From assembly GCA_011526565.1 (NCBI GenBank), contig WYBL01000046.1, forward strand, positions 1 through 54,364: DNA of 54,364 nt. The letters run 5' to 3'. The translations under genes were made by a program, and so were the position numbers. Positions 33,246-41,383 of the stretch are shown in pieces; position 1 is the first letter of the stretch, and the number at the start of each line of letters is the position of its first letter. The stretch is from Acidobacteriota bacterium. GTDB lineage: Bacteria > Acidobacteriota > Vicinamibacteria > Fen-336. The notes beneath the pieces are model-generated. The model was not told where the DNA came from and made no database searches. It was given only the letters and a program-made list of their open reading frames with translations.

Positions 33246-34942
33246 GACTCCGTTCTCCCCTCTTGCCCGTCGCGGGCCCGCGCGCGGTGCAGCACCACCT
33301 CGGCCGCCCGCGACGCGCCCATCCCGTCCACCAGTCGCCGCCCGTTGCGGCTCATCTCCGTCCGTGCCGCCGCGTCGTGCAGCAGCGCCGCGACCGCGGC
33401 GAACAGCGTCTCGTCCGCCACGTCGGGCCCGAGCCCGAGGAAGCGCAGCGTGCCGTGGCGGGCGAAGGCCCGCATCCGCTGTTCTTCGCGCGCATTCTGC
33501 CCCAGGACCACGGCCGGCGTGCCGAGCGCCGCCAGCTCGTAGACCGTCATCCCGCCCGAGCAGACGACGAGGTCGGCGTCCTGCATCAGGTCGGCGATGT
33601 GGCCGCCGGCCCCGGAGATCAGCGGCACCCGGTGGCGCAGCCCGGTGGCCAGCGCCTCGAACTCGCGCTTCCACGGGAAGGCGGGCCCCGCGACCGCCAG
33701 CAGCTCGACGTCCTCGGGCAGCACGTCGAGCGCGCGGGCCGCCTTCACGGTCAGGCCCTGCGGGTCGGCGCCGCCGAAGGTCAGCAGCACCCGCCGCGGC
33801 CGCTCGCGGATCTCCTTCTCCGGCGCGCCGCTGAAGTGCTCGCGCAGGATCGCGTAGGAGGGGCCCGCGTAGAAGCCCTCCGGCGTCTCGCGCTCGTCGG
33901 CCATCACCGAAACCACGACCTGGGCGTAGGCCTCGGGCCGCTCGACGTCGTCGGGGGTGTCGACCAGGTTGATGGTGGCGGCGCCGATGTGGGCCAGCGC
34001 CTGCAGCCAGGCCGCCTCGATCCGCGGCAGGTCGTTCACGATCACGTCGGGCGCGAAGTCGCGCACGCGGCCGAGCGCGTTCTCGAGCCCGGCGTCGCCC
34101 AGCACGAACACCGGGTAGCCGTGGGAGGCGACCACCTTCAGGCCCTCGGGCGGGTCCGACCGCATCAGGAACCCGGTCTCGGCCCGAGAGTTCTCGCGCA
34201 GCGCGTCGGCGATCGCCAGCGAGCGGAAAACGTGGCCGAGGCCCATCTCCGCCCCGCCATCGACCCGGAACAGCACCCGCGGCTGGCCCAGCAGCCGCTC
34301 CGCCATCCAGAAGTCGTGCAGGTCGTAGACCGTGAAGCCCGCGCGCTTGTCGAGCACGACGAAGCCGATCCGCTCGCCGAAGCGCGTCGGCTGGTCGAGC
34401 GTCGCCCGCCGCAGGGCGACCACCGCGCCGTTCTCGCGGTAGAGCGCCGGCTGGTCCTCGCGCCGGCCCTCGCGCGCGAACAGCGGCACCAGCCGCCCGT
34501 CCTGCTCGCGCCAGTTGAGGGTGCGGTCCTCGGTCACCGAGATCACCGCGTCGAGGTCCGAGCCCAGCAGCCGCGCCACGGCGGCGTCGATCGCCGCGGC
34601 GTCGCGCAGCGGCGTCGTCGCCTGCAGCACCACCACGACGTCGCAGCGCTCGCCCTGCGCCTCCAGCGCGCCCACCGCGTGCACGATCACCGGCTTCAGG
34701 CTGGGCAGGTCGGCGGCCAGCTCGGCGGGGCGCAGGAACGGCACCTCGGCGCCGAACTCGCGGGCCACCTCGGCCACCCGCTCGTCGTCCGTCGACACCA
34801 CGACCCGGTGCACGGAGCGGGCCGCGCGCGCGGCCTCCAGCGTGTGCGCCAGCAGCGGCTTGTCGCCCAGCCGCTTGAGGTTCAGGTACGGCACGCGGTC
34901 GGATCCGCCGCGGGCCGGGACGAGGGCGACGACCCGGGTCAC
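33242..34942 (-). CDS. Cytidylyltransferase - SpsG/PseG-like fusion protein
   Basis: The 566-residue protein joins two domains. Residues 1-~220 are an acylneuraminate/pseudaminate-type cytidylyltransferase (VALVPARGGSDRVPYLNLKR, VVVVLQATTPLRDAAAI, ALYRENGAVVALRR). Residues ~222-566 are an SpsG/PseG-like nucleotide-sugar hydrolase or glycosyltransferase-fold domain (VLFRVDGGAEMGLGHVFRSL, LLTFGGADPQGL, VVCSGGMTVYELAALG). In the classical pseudaminic acid route PseG removes UDP before PseI condensation and PseF activates the product. This one polypeptide could act at two separate steps flanking the synthase. The Lys of the usual GGSKR loop is Asp here. GTG at 34942 overlaps the synthase stop (GTGA). 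Confidence 0.85.
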   Translation of the reverse strand: MTRVVALVPARGGSDRVPYLNLKRLGDKPLLAHTLEAARAARSVHRVVVSTDDERVAEVAREFGAEVPFLRPAELAADLPSLKPVIVHAVGALEAQGERCDVVVVLQATTPLRDAAAIDAAVARLLGSDLDAVISVTEDRTLNWREQDGRLVPLFAREGRREDQPALYRENGAVVALRRATLDQPTRFGERIGFVVLDKRAGFTVYDLHDFWMAERLLGQPRVLFRVDGGAEMGLGHVFRSLAIADALRENSRAETGFLMRSDPPEGLKVVASHGYPVFVLGDAGLENALGRVRDFAPDVIVNDLPRIEAAWLQALAHIGAATINLVDTPDDVERPEAYAQVVVSVMADERETPEGFYAGPSYAILREHFSGAPEKEIRERPRRVLLTFGGADPQGLTVKAARALDVLPEDVELLAVAGPAFPWKREFEALATGLRHRVPLISGAGGHIADLMQDADLVVCSGGMTVYELAALGTPAVVLGQNAREEQRMRAFARHGTLRFLGLGPDVADETLFAAVAALLHDAAARTEMSRNGRRLVDGMGASRAAEVVLHRARARDGQEGRTES

Positions 34943-35991
34943 ACCATCGACCACGTGAGCGTCGTGTCCTCGGGGATCTCCTCGCGAGCGATCCTGCCGA
35001 CCACGAGGTCCATGTGCTTCGGGCTGATCCCGGTGCCGGGGCGCTTGTACGTCAGCATCGACGCCTCGATCACGGTGCCCTTCGCGATCGCCACCTTCGA
35101 CGTGACGCTGCGGCGGGCGTAGCGGAAGGCGTCGCGCTCCAGCGGCTCGACGCCCTTCGTGGCACAGCCCATCGCCTTCTCGATCGCGCGGATGCCGGAC
35201 ATCAGCGCGCCGAGTTCCGGCGGGTCGACCGAGAGGTGGTGGTCGGGCGAGCCGGGCAGCGTCTTGTCGACCGTGTAGTGCTTCTCGATCATGCAGGCGC
35301 CCATCGCCACCGCCGCCTGCGGGATCGCGATCCCCAGCGAGTGGTCCGAGAGGCCGACCGGCACGCCCGGGAAGGCCGCCATCAGGTGCTGCATCGCGCG
35401 CAGGTTGATGCCCTCGGGCGGGCACGGGTACTTGAGCGTGCAGTGCAGCAGCACGACCTGGTCGTTGCCGGCGCGGCGGCAGACCTCGAGCCCCTCCTCG
35501 ACCTCCGCGAGCGTCGCGGTGCCGGTCGACAGGATCATCGGCTTGCCGAAGGCGGCGCAGCGCTCGATCAGGCCGTGGCAGGTGAGGTCGGCCGAGGCGA
35601 TCTTGAAGGCCGGCACGTCGAGCGAGGCCAGGAAGTCGACCGCCTCGTCGTCGAACGGGGTCGAGAAGGCGACGATGCCCTGCTTCTTCGCGTGGGCCAT
35701 CAGGCCGCGGAATTCGTCGTCCGACAGCTTGTCGAGCTTGTCGAAGGTGTCCCACTGGGTGCCGCTGGGGTCCTTCGGCTCGACCCAGTAGCGGGGCGCG
35801 ACGCGGGTCGAGATCTTGCCCGCGGTGTAGCTCTGGAACTTGATGGCGTCGGCACCGGCGGCGTGCGCCTCGTCGATCAGGCGGCGGCCCAGCGCGGGGT
35901 CGCAGTTGTGGTTGACGCCGGCCTCCGCGATCACGTACGCGGGCGCGCCGATGCCGACCGGGCGGCCCGCGATTTCGAACTGGGAGCGCAT
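34939..35991 (-). CDS. NeuB/SpsE-type nonulosonate synthase
   Basis: The 350-residue enzyme contains AYVIAEAGVNHNCDPALGRR, IKFQSYTAGKIST, LLHCTLKYPCPPEGINLRAM, VGLSDHSLGI and EKHYTVDKTLPGSPDHHLS. Together these form the complete active-site series of sialic/pseudaminic/legionaminic acid synthases, including metal-binding histidines. The C-terminal SAF antifreeze-like domain follows (about residues 290-350), with TYKRPGTGISPKHM. It condenses phosphoenolpyruvate with a six-carbon amino-sugar to give a nonulosonic acid. Its ATG directly follows the SpsF-like gene's stop. It is the better-conserved of two tandem synthases. Confidence 0.94.
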   Translation of the reverse strand: MRSQFEIAGRPVGIGAPAYVIAEAGVNHNCDPALGRRLIDEAHAAGADAIKFQSYTAGKISTRVAPRYWVEPKDPSGTQWDTFDKLDKLSDDEFRGLMAHAKKQGIVAFSTPFDDEAVDFLASLDVPAFKIASADLTCHGLIERCAAFGKPMILSTGTATLAEVEEGLEVCRRAGNDQVVLLHCTLKYPCPPEGINLRAMQHLMAAFPGVPVGLSDHSLGIAIPQAAVAMGACMIEKHYTVDKTLPGSPDHHLSVDPPELGALMSGIRAIEKAMGCATKGVEPLERDAFRYARRSVTSKVAIAKGTVIEASMLTYKRPGTGISPKHMDLVVGRIAREEIPEDTTLTWSMV

Positions 35992-36774
35992 CTACTTCCT
36001 CGTGGCCGCAGCCACCCCGGCATCGAGAGCGACCGAGCGCAGGTTGGCGGCCTTGTGTTGCAGGTGGGCGTTGATCTCGGCGAGCGCCGGAGACGCGTCG
36101 AGCAGGGCGATCGCCTCGCGGGTCGACGGGACGCGTCCGTCCACCGCGAGCCCCTCGAAGAGCGCTTGCATGAGCCGGACGTCGTCCTCTTCGTCGACCG
36201 TCAGCCGGTACGCCGGGCGATACAGCTCCGGCGGCAGCTCGGCGGTCGCGATCCGGAACTCGTTCGGGTGCTCCTTGATGTAGAGCGTGACGAGTTCGGA
36301 GCGGTGGCGGCCGTCGCCGCGTTGCCAGCTCCGCTCGAGCGCCGAGACCGAGATCACCTCGCTGAGGATGCCCATCAGGAGCGCGTCGCCCGGCACGTAG
36401 GTGTAGTCGGCCTGGCACTCGGCGTGCAGCGCCACCAGCCGCTCCAGGGTCTCGACGCAGGTGAGCGGGTTGTCGCCGGTGATGCGCACGACGTGGCGCG
36501 CGCCGACCGCGTGGGCTGCCTCGACGTGGCGCTTCAGCACGTCGTCCTCGTCGCCCGCGAACGTCTCCCACCCGCAGCGGCGGGCGAGCGCCAGCAACGG
36601 CTCGTTCTCGGGCCGCGTCGAGGTCGCGAAGACGAAGCCGTCGAGGCCGCGGGCGGCGGCGACCCGCTGCAGCAGCACCTCCAGCAGCGGGATCCCGGCG
36701 AGCTCGGCCAGCGCCTTGCCGGGCCGCCGCGTGGAGCCCATCCGCGCGGTGACCACGGCCCACGTGCCGTTCAC
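35992..36774 (-). CDS. spsF: SpsF-like cytidylyltransferase
   Basis: The 260-residue protein starts WAVVTARMGSTRRPGKALAE, which is the nucleotide-binding ARMGSTRxPGK motif of SpsF and related CMP-sugar synthetases. It also has VFATSTRPENEPLLALA and VRITGDNPLTCVETLERLV (the metal-binding Asp in GDNP). SpsF was described from a Bacillus subtilis spore-coat polysaccharide locus that also contains SpsE and SpsG. GTG at 36774 overlaps the upstream synthase's stop (GTGA). Two different cytidylyltransferase families therefore accompany two synthases here. Confidence 0.9.
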   Translation of the reverse strand: MNGTWAVVTARMGSTRRPGKALAELAGIPLLEVLLQRVAAARGLDGFVFATSTRPENEPLLALARRCGWETFAGDEDDVLKRHVEAAHAVGARHVVRITGDNPLTCVETLERLVALHAECQADYTYVPGDALLMGILSEVISVSALERSWQRGDGRHRSELVTLYIKEHPNEFRIATAELPPELYRPAYRLTVDEEDDVRLMQALFEGLAVDGRVPSTREAIALLDASPALAEINAHLQHKAANLRSVALDAGVAAATRK

Positions 36775-37802
36775 TCGAGCAGCTCCTCGCGCAGCACCTC
36801 GTCGGCCTGGATCGGCCGCGCTGCCCGCCGCCCGATCAGCCGGTCGCGCTCGCGCGGCGCGAGGCCCGGCTCGAACTTGGGGTCGGTGCGCTTGAAGGCC
36901 AGCATCTCCGCGGTGATCGCCTCGCCACGGGCGATCAGCCGCGCGGCGACGATCTGGCGCGCCATCATCCGGTGGTAGCGCAACGCGCCTTCGCTCTCGC
37001 CCGCCGGCCCGTCGCCGCGGGCGCGCTCGGCCTGGCGCAGCAGCTCGACCATGCGGTAGAAGTCGCCGGGGTCGAGCGAACTCTGGTAGTCGAAGCCCTT
37101 CAGGCTGCGGTCGAGCGTGAAGTGCTTCTCGACCAGGTCGGCGCCCCAGGCGACCGCCAGCGCCGGCGCCACCAGCGCGAACGCGGAACCGCCGTCGGTG
37201 TGGTCGAGGAAGCCGACCGGGACGCGGAAGCGCTCCTTCGCGGAGCGCAGGTCGCGGTAGCGGATCTCCTCGATCGGCGTGGGGAAGGTCTGGAAGCCGT
37301 GGAGGATGCCGTAGGGCACGGCGCCGCAGATCGCCAGCGCCTCGCCCAGCGCGTCCTCCGGCACCCCGCCCGTCGCGAACCACACGGGCCGCTCCACCGC
37401 GCACACCGCGCGGATGAAGTCGGGGTTCTCCATGTCCGTCGTGTGGATCTTGAAGGCGTCGGCGCCTTCGGCCGCGGCCAGCTCCAGCGACGGCTCGTCG
37501 AAGCACTCGGCGAACAGCGTCAGCCCCGAGGCCTTCGCCTCCCGCAGCACCCGCGCCCACTCCTTCTCCGAGAGCTCGATCTGGTCGAAGTCGCGGCGGC
37601 CGGGGTGGCGGGCGATCACCAGCCGCTCGGCGCGGAAGAGCTGGAACTTGATGCCGTCGGCCCCCATCTTGAAGGCCGCCTCCAGCATCTTGAGCGCGAC
37701 CGCAGCGTCCCCGCCGTGGGCGGAGGCCACCTCGGCGAGGACGAAGCAGGGCTGTCCTTCGCCGATCTCCCGGCTGCCGACGCGGATCGTGGCCTGGCGC
37801 AT
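36771..37802 (-). CDS. Divergent NeuB/SpsE-like synthase
   Basis: The 343-residue protein keeps the NeuB frame: ATIRVGSREIGEGQPCFVLA, DGIKFQLFRAERL, LHGFQTFPTPIEEIRYRDLR, FLDHTDGGSA and EKHFTLDRSLKGFDYQSSLD. A SAF-like C-terminus (about 285-343) follows. It departs at key places. The usual AEAGVNH is AEVASAHGGD, the PDH that follows the EKH motif is FDY, and the SAF motif RPGTGI is replaced by RTDPKFEPGL. It probably condenses phosphoenolpyruvate with a different acceptor from its neighbour, or has changed role. ATG at 37802; it follows the 37843 gene by 40 bases that contain a small hairpin. Confidence 0.85.
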   Translation of the reverse strand: MRQATIRVGSREIGEGQPCFVLAEVASAHGGDAAVALKMLEAAFKMGADGIKFQLFRAERLVIARHPGRRDFDQIELSEKEWARVLREAKASGLTLFAECFDEPSLELAAAEGADAFKIHTTDMENPDFIRAVCAVERPVWFATGGVPEDALGEALAICGAVPYGILHGFQTFPTPIEEIRYRDLRSAKERFRVPVGFLDHTDGGSAFALVAPALAVAWGADLVEKHFTLDRSLKGFDYQSSLDPGDFYRMVELLRQAERARGDGPAGESEGALRYHRMMARQIVAARLIARGEAITAEMLAFKRTDPKFEPGLAPRERDRLIGRRAARPIQADEVLREELLE

Positions 37803-37842
37803 GGCGCGTGAATCGTAACGTCCCGGCCCTTTCGGGCGTGAA
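37803..37842 (-). promoter_or_regulatory. Intercistronic 40-base gap with GAAA-tetraloop hairpin and direct repeat
   Basis: Read on the minus strand, the gap contains GCCCGAAAGGGC, a four-base-pair stem closed by a GAAA tetraloop (plus-strand 37826-37837), flanked by two copies of GATTCACGC. This is the longest spacer inside the minus-strand locus. It could be an RNA processing, pausing or attenuation site, or merely a remnant; the stem is too short to call a terminator. Confidence 0.35.
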
Positions 37843-39771
37843 TCAGCGGGCGCTGCTCTGGATCAGGTCCAGGATGCGGCGGACGGCCTGCCCGTCGGCA
37901 CCGCAGGCGACGTCGTCGACGTACCGCCCCCGGGCGGCCGCGAGCGCGTCCCGGGTCGCGGGGTCGAACAGGGCTCGTTCCAGCGTCGGCGCCGGGTCGG
38001 CCCCGGGGGCCACGCCGAGGGCCACGCCGGCCTCCACCAGCGCCCGCAGGTGGGTCGGGTGCTGCAGCACGACGACCGGCAGCCCCAGCACCAGGGCCTC
38101 GACCGCCGACAGCGACTCGACCGTCACCAGCACGTCGGCCGCCGCCATCAGCGCGACCAGGTCGGCGTCGGGCGCGGCCAGCGCCGTCCGGGTGCGGCCG
38201 GCGAGGTCGCGCGCGTAGGGAGCCGGCGACTCGGCCGGGTGGGGCTTGACCAGGCCGCGCAGCCGCGGGTCGGCCTCGATCGCCGCCGCCAGCCGCGCGA
38301 AAGCGGCGCCCAGCGCCGGGTGGGTCTCGCGGATGCCGCGGTAGCGGCTGGCGACCAGCAACAGCTTCTGGTCGGGAAGCACGCCGAGTTCCGCGCGCAG
38401 CGCCTCGCGGTCCCGGTTGCGCGCCTGCGCGACCAGGGCGTCGAAGCGCGGCGAGCCGGTGACGGAGAGCGACTCGGGGGCGTAGCCGCCCGCCTCGACC
38501 AGGAAGCGGCTGGCCGCCTCGCCGAACAGCGCGGTGCGGTCCGGCCGCGGCGCGTCCGTTTCGTCCCCCCGGTGCAGGTACGAGTAGTAGTGCGGGTAGA
38601 GCAGGCCGTGCTGCATCGCCACGCTCGGGATCCCCGCGGAGCGGGCCGCGGCCACGGCGATTCGTCCCCAGCCCGAGGACTCGGCGTAGAGCACCAGCAC
38701 GTCGGGCGTGAGCGCCTGCAGCGCCTCGCGCGTCTCCTCGAAGCTGCGGATCGCCCACGGCAACTGCTCGAGGAACACCGAGGCGACGTCGGCCGCGCAC
38801 ATCTCCGCGAAGCGCACGCCGCGGTGGACCAGCGCGTCGCGCAGGCCCGGGGCGTCGCGCAGCTCGCGCCAGGCGCGCCACACGGCCTGGACCGAGTGGC
38901 GGGTCGCGTGCAGCGCGGCCATCGTCGCGAACGCGTTCATGTGGACGTAGGGCCCGGCCGGCGCGGGCGCGAACCAGTCGACGAGCCGCTCGCGCGGGCC
39001 GCGGCGCCGGAACGCGGCGCGAGGACCCACGGCGACCACGGCGGCGTCCCACCCGGGCTCGGCGGCGAGGTCGGGGATCAGGCGGTCGAAGTAGTGCTCG
39101 TGGATCTCCGTCTCGCCGTCCGCGCGCCGGCGCGAGCGCCAGAACGCGGCGTGGGAGAGAAAGAGCGCGCGCCGGCCCGGGCCTCGCGGCGGCAGCTCGG
39201 GCGCCGGCCCCAGCGCGCGCTTGAGGACGGCCGCCCGCAGCTTCAGCGCCTGCAGCCGCGCCCGCCACACGACCCGCGTGGCGGACCCGGGCGGCGCCTG
39301 CCGCGGCGCCTCGCAGAACACGCCGAGCGCCGTCGCGGCGCGGCCCAGCAGCACGTGGTCCTCGACGGGCAGGCCGACCGCGGCCACCTCGTCGGGCCGC
39401 AGCGCCTCGAGCAGCCGGGCGAAGGTCTCGATCCGCCGCACGCGGCCCGGGATCGCGGTGGCGTGGAACAGGTGCAGTTCGGCGAGCCACCACAGGTCGA
39501 GCTCCCCGTGCCGCAGCCAGCCACGCAGCGGCCGTCCGTCCGCCAGCGGCTTCGAGCCGAAGTCCTTGGTCCAGGCGATCGCGGCGTCCTCGATCGCGCC
39601 GTCCGCCTCCGGGCCCAGCACCTCGGACACGGTCGCCGCCTCGAGGCCCGCGTCGCGGGCGACCGCGGCGGCGGCCTCGTCCCAGGCCACGACCCGGTCG
39701 CCCTCCGCCCGCGAGCGCAGCAGGGCCGCGCCGTCGTCCCCGCAGAACAGGAGCACTCGGACTCGCGCCAT
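37843..39771 (-). CDS. GT-B-fold surface carbohydrate biosynthesis protein (CDP-glycerol transferase/epimerase-like)
   Basis: The 642-residue protein starts MARVRVLLFCGDDGAALL. Its C-terminal half has the GT-B/GPGTF features SVAMQHGLLYPHYYSYLHRG, LSVTGSPRFDALVAQA, LLLVASRYRGIRETHPALGA, GLVKPHPAESPAPY and VLVTVESLSAVEALVLGLPV. These resemble capsule/teichoic-type polymerases, Kdo transferases and UDP-GlcNAc 2-epimerase relatives. A 2-epimerase role would suit the nonulosonate genes downstream, but the family is too broad to decide. It is the first gene of the minus-strand locus before the DUF72/Ku pair. ATG at 39771 removes 18 unconserved upstream residues. Confidence 0.78.
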   Translation of the reverse strand: MARVRVLLFCGDDGAALLRSRAEGDRVVAWDEAAAAVARDAGLEAATVSEVLGPEADGAIEDAAIAWTKDFGSKPLADGRPLRGWLRHGELDLWWLAELHLFHATAIPGRVRRIETFARLLEALRPDEVAAVGLPVEDHVLLGRAATALGVFCEAPRQAPPGSATRVVWRARLQALKLRAAVLKRALGPAPELPPRGPGRRALFLSHAAFWRSRRRADGETEIHEHYFDRLIPDLAAEPGWDAAVVAVGPRAAFRRRGPRERLVDWFAPAPAGPYVHMNAFATMAALHATRHSVQAVWRAWRELRDAPGLRDALVHRGVRFAEMCAADVASVFLEQLPWAIRSFEETREALQALTPDVLVLYAESSGWGRIAVAAARSAGIPSVAMQHGLLYPHYYSYLHRGDETDAPRPDRTALFGEAASRFLVEAGGYAPESLSVTGSPRFDALVAQARNRDREALRAELGVLPDQKLLLVASRYRGIRETHPALGAAFARLAAAIEADPRLRGLVKPHPAESPAPYARDLAGRTRTALAAPDADLVALMAAADVLVTVESLSAVEALVLGLPVVVLQHPTHLRALVEAGVALGVAPGADPAPTLERALFDPATRDALAAARGRYVDDVACGADGQAVRRILDLIQSSAR

Positions 39772-39823
39772 CGCGGGCGAGAGTGTAGTCCGCGCGCCCC
39801 GCCGGCGTAGCATCGGCGGAACC
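39772..39823. promoter_or_regulatory. Divergent intergenic region
   Basis: These 52 bases separate the start of the minus-strand carbohydrate gene from the start of the plus-strand DUF72 gene, so they should hold promoters for both directions. It is the only divergent junction in the window. I see no convincing -35/-10 pair or operator palindrome; a weak GGCGGA precedes the DUF72 ATG. Confidence 0.5.
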
Positions 39824-40531
39824 ATGCGGCTTCACGTCGGCACCAGCGGGTTCGCCTACAAGGAGTGGAAGGGCTCGTTCTACCCCAAGGAGCTCAAGGA
39901 CGCGGGCTTCCTGCCCTACTACGCGGAGCGCTTTGCCGCGGTCGAGATCAACAACACCTTCTACCGGATGCCGAAGCCGGAGCTGCTCGCAGGCTGGGCG
40001 GCCCAGGTCGGCGACGGCTTCCGTTTCGTGCTCAAGGCGCCGCAGAAGATCACCCACATCCGCCGCCTCAAGCCCGAGTGCGCCCCCGACCTCGCGCACT
40101 TCGTGGAGGTCGCGCGCACGCTGGGCCCGCGGCTGGGGCCGATCCTGGTCCAGACCCCGCCCAACATGAAGCCCGACCTCGAGCGTCTCGACGGCTTCCT
40201 GGCCCTGTTGCCGGGCGACCTGCGCTTCGCCTTCGAGTTCCGCCACCCGGGCTTCTTCGACGACGCCGTCCACTCCCGGCTGCGCGAACGCGGCCACGCC
40301 CTGGTCGCCTCCGACACCGACGACCACGGCGAGGAGGGGGCGCCGCTGGTCGGCACCGCGGGCTGGGCCTACCTGCGGCTGCGGCGGTCGGACTACGACG
40401 ACGACGCGCTGCGCGGCTGGCATGCGAAGCTGCGCGCCGTGAGCGGCGTCGCCGAAGCGTGGGTCTTCTTCAAGCACGAAGACGCCGGCACCGGCCCCCG
40501 CCTGGCCCGGCGTTTCGGGGACCTGGCCTAG
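39824..40531 (+). CDS. DUF72 family protein
   Basis: The 235-residue protein begins MRLHVGTSGFAYKEWKGSFY, the defining start of DUF72 (YecE-like) TIM-barrel proteins, and has YYAERFAAVEINNTFYRMP, FRFVLKAPQKITHI, FAFEFRHPGFFD, and YLRLRRSDYDDDALRGW later. The biochemical role of the family is unknown. DUF72 genes are widespread and this is full length. It is the only plus-strand gene in the right 42 kb. Its TAG stop shares the palindrome CTAG (40528-40531) with the stop of the converging Ku gene. Confidence 0.93.
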   Translation: MRLHVGTSGFAYKEWKGSFYPKELKDAGFLPYYAERFAAVEINNTFYRMPKPELLAGWAAQVGDGFRFVLKAPQKITHIRRLKPECAPDLAHFVEVARTLGPRLGPILVQTPPNMKPDLERLDGFLALLPGDLRFAFEFRHPGFFDDAVHSRLRERGHALVASDTDDHGEEGAPLVGTAGWAYLRLRRSDYDDDALRGWHAKLRAVSGVAEAWVFFKHEDAGTGPRLARRFGDLA

Positions 40532-41361
40532 CCGGCCGCTCGCTGCGGGGTGTCGTCCGCGACCGCCGAGGGTGCCGCGGCAGCCGCCGCCCTGGCGGCG
40601 AGGCTGGCCTTGAGCGCTTCCATCAGGTCGACGATCTCGGCCTTCTTCGGCTCCGGTGCCATCGCGACTTCCTGGCCCGCGACCTTGCGCTCGATCGCCT
40701 CCTGCATCCGCTTGCGCACCTCGTCTTCGTAGGCCTCGGGGCGGAAGCGGTCGGCGGCGATCTGCTCGACGAGCTGGACGGCGAGACCCAGCTCCGCTTC
40801 CTTGACCTCGCTCTCGCCGGTCGGGATCTCGTCCATCCCGCGCACCTCGTCGGCGTAGAGGAGCTGCTGCATCACGAGCCCGCGGCCCATCGGCCGCAAG
40901 AGCACCAGGTACTGCTTGCCGCGCGCCGCCCAGCGCGCCAGGGCGCAGCGCCCGGTCTTCTCCATCGCCGCCGCCAGCAGCCGGTAGGCGCGGTCGGCGC
41001 CCTTGTCGGGACCCACGTAGTAGGCGCCGTCGAAATAGAGCGCGTCGACGGCCGCGGCCGGCACGAACTCGGCGATCTCGATCAGCCGGTTGGCCTCCTG
41101 CTGCATCGACTTGATCTCGTCGTCCGTGAACGTGACGTACTGGTCCTTGGCGAACTCGTAGCCCTTCACCATGTCCGCGCGCGGCACGACCTCGTTGCCG
41201 TCCTTCGGACACACGTACTGCTGCTTGAGCCGGCCCTTGCACTTGCCGTGCAGCAGGTTGAACGAGATCGCGGCCTTCGACTCGGTGGCCGCGTAGAGGT
41301 TGACGGGGATCGAGACCATCCCGAACGAGATGGTCCCGGACGCCAGGGGTCGCGGGGGCAT
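40528..41361 (-). CDS. ku: Ku DNA end-binding protein (bacterial NHEJ)
   Basis: The 277-residue protein has the bacterial Ku core: MPPRPLASGTISFGMVSIPV, ISFNLLHGKCKGRLKQQYVC, MVKGYEFAKDQYVTFTDDEI and ALYFDGAYYVGPDKGADRAY. The minimal C-terminal motif IVDLMEALKASL (about residues 246-257) is associated with LigD contact. The extreme C-terminus is Ala-rich, not Lys-rich. Ku binds double-strand ends as a homodimer and recruits LigD. No LigD or ATP-dependent ligase lies in this window, which is unusual but not rare. It converges on DUF72 and lies 22 bases downstream of the GT9 stop on the same strand. Confidence 0.97.
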   Translation of the reverse strand: MPPRPLASGTISFGMVSIPVNLYAATESKAAISFNLLHGKCKGRLKQQYVCPKDGNEVVPRADMVKGYEFAKDQYVTFTDDEIKSMQQEANRLIEIAEFVPAAAVDALYFDGAYYVGPDKGADRAYRLLAAAMEKTGRCALARWAARGKQYLVLLRPMGRGLVMQQLLYADEVRGMDEIPTGESEVKEAELGLAVQLVEQIAADRFRPEAYEDEVRKRMQEAIERKVAGQEVAMAPEPKKAEIVDLMEALKASLAARAAAAAAPSAVADDTPQRAAG

Positions 41362-41383
41362 GGAGCGATTATGGCCGCTCCCG

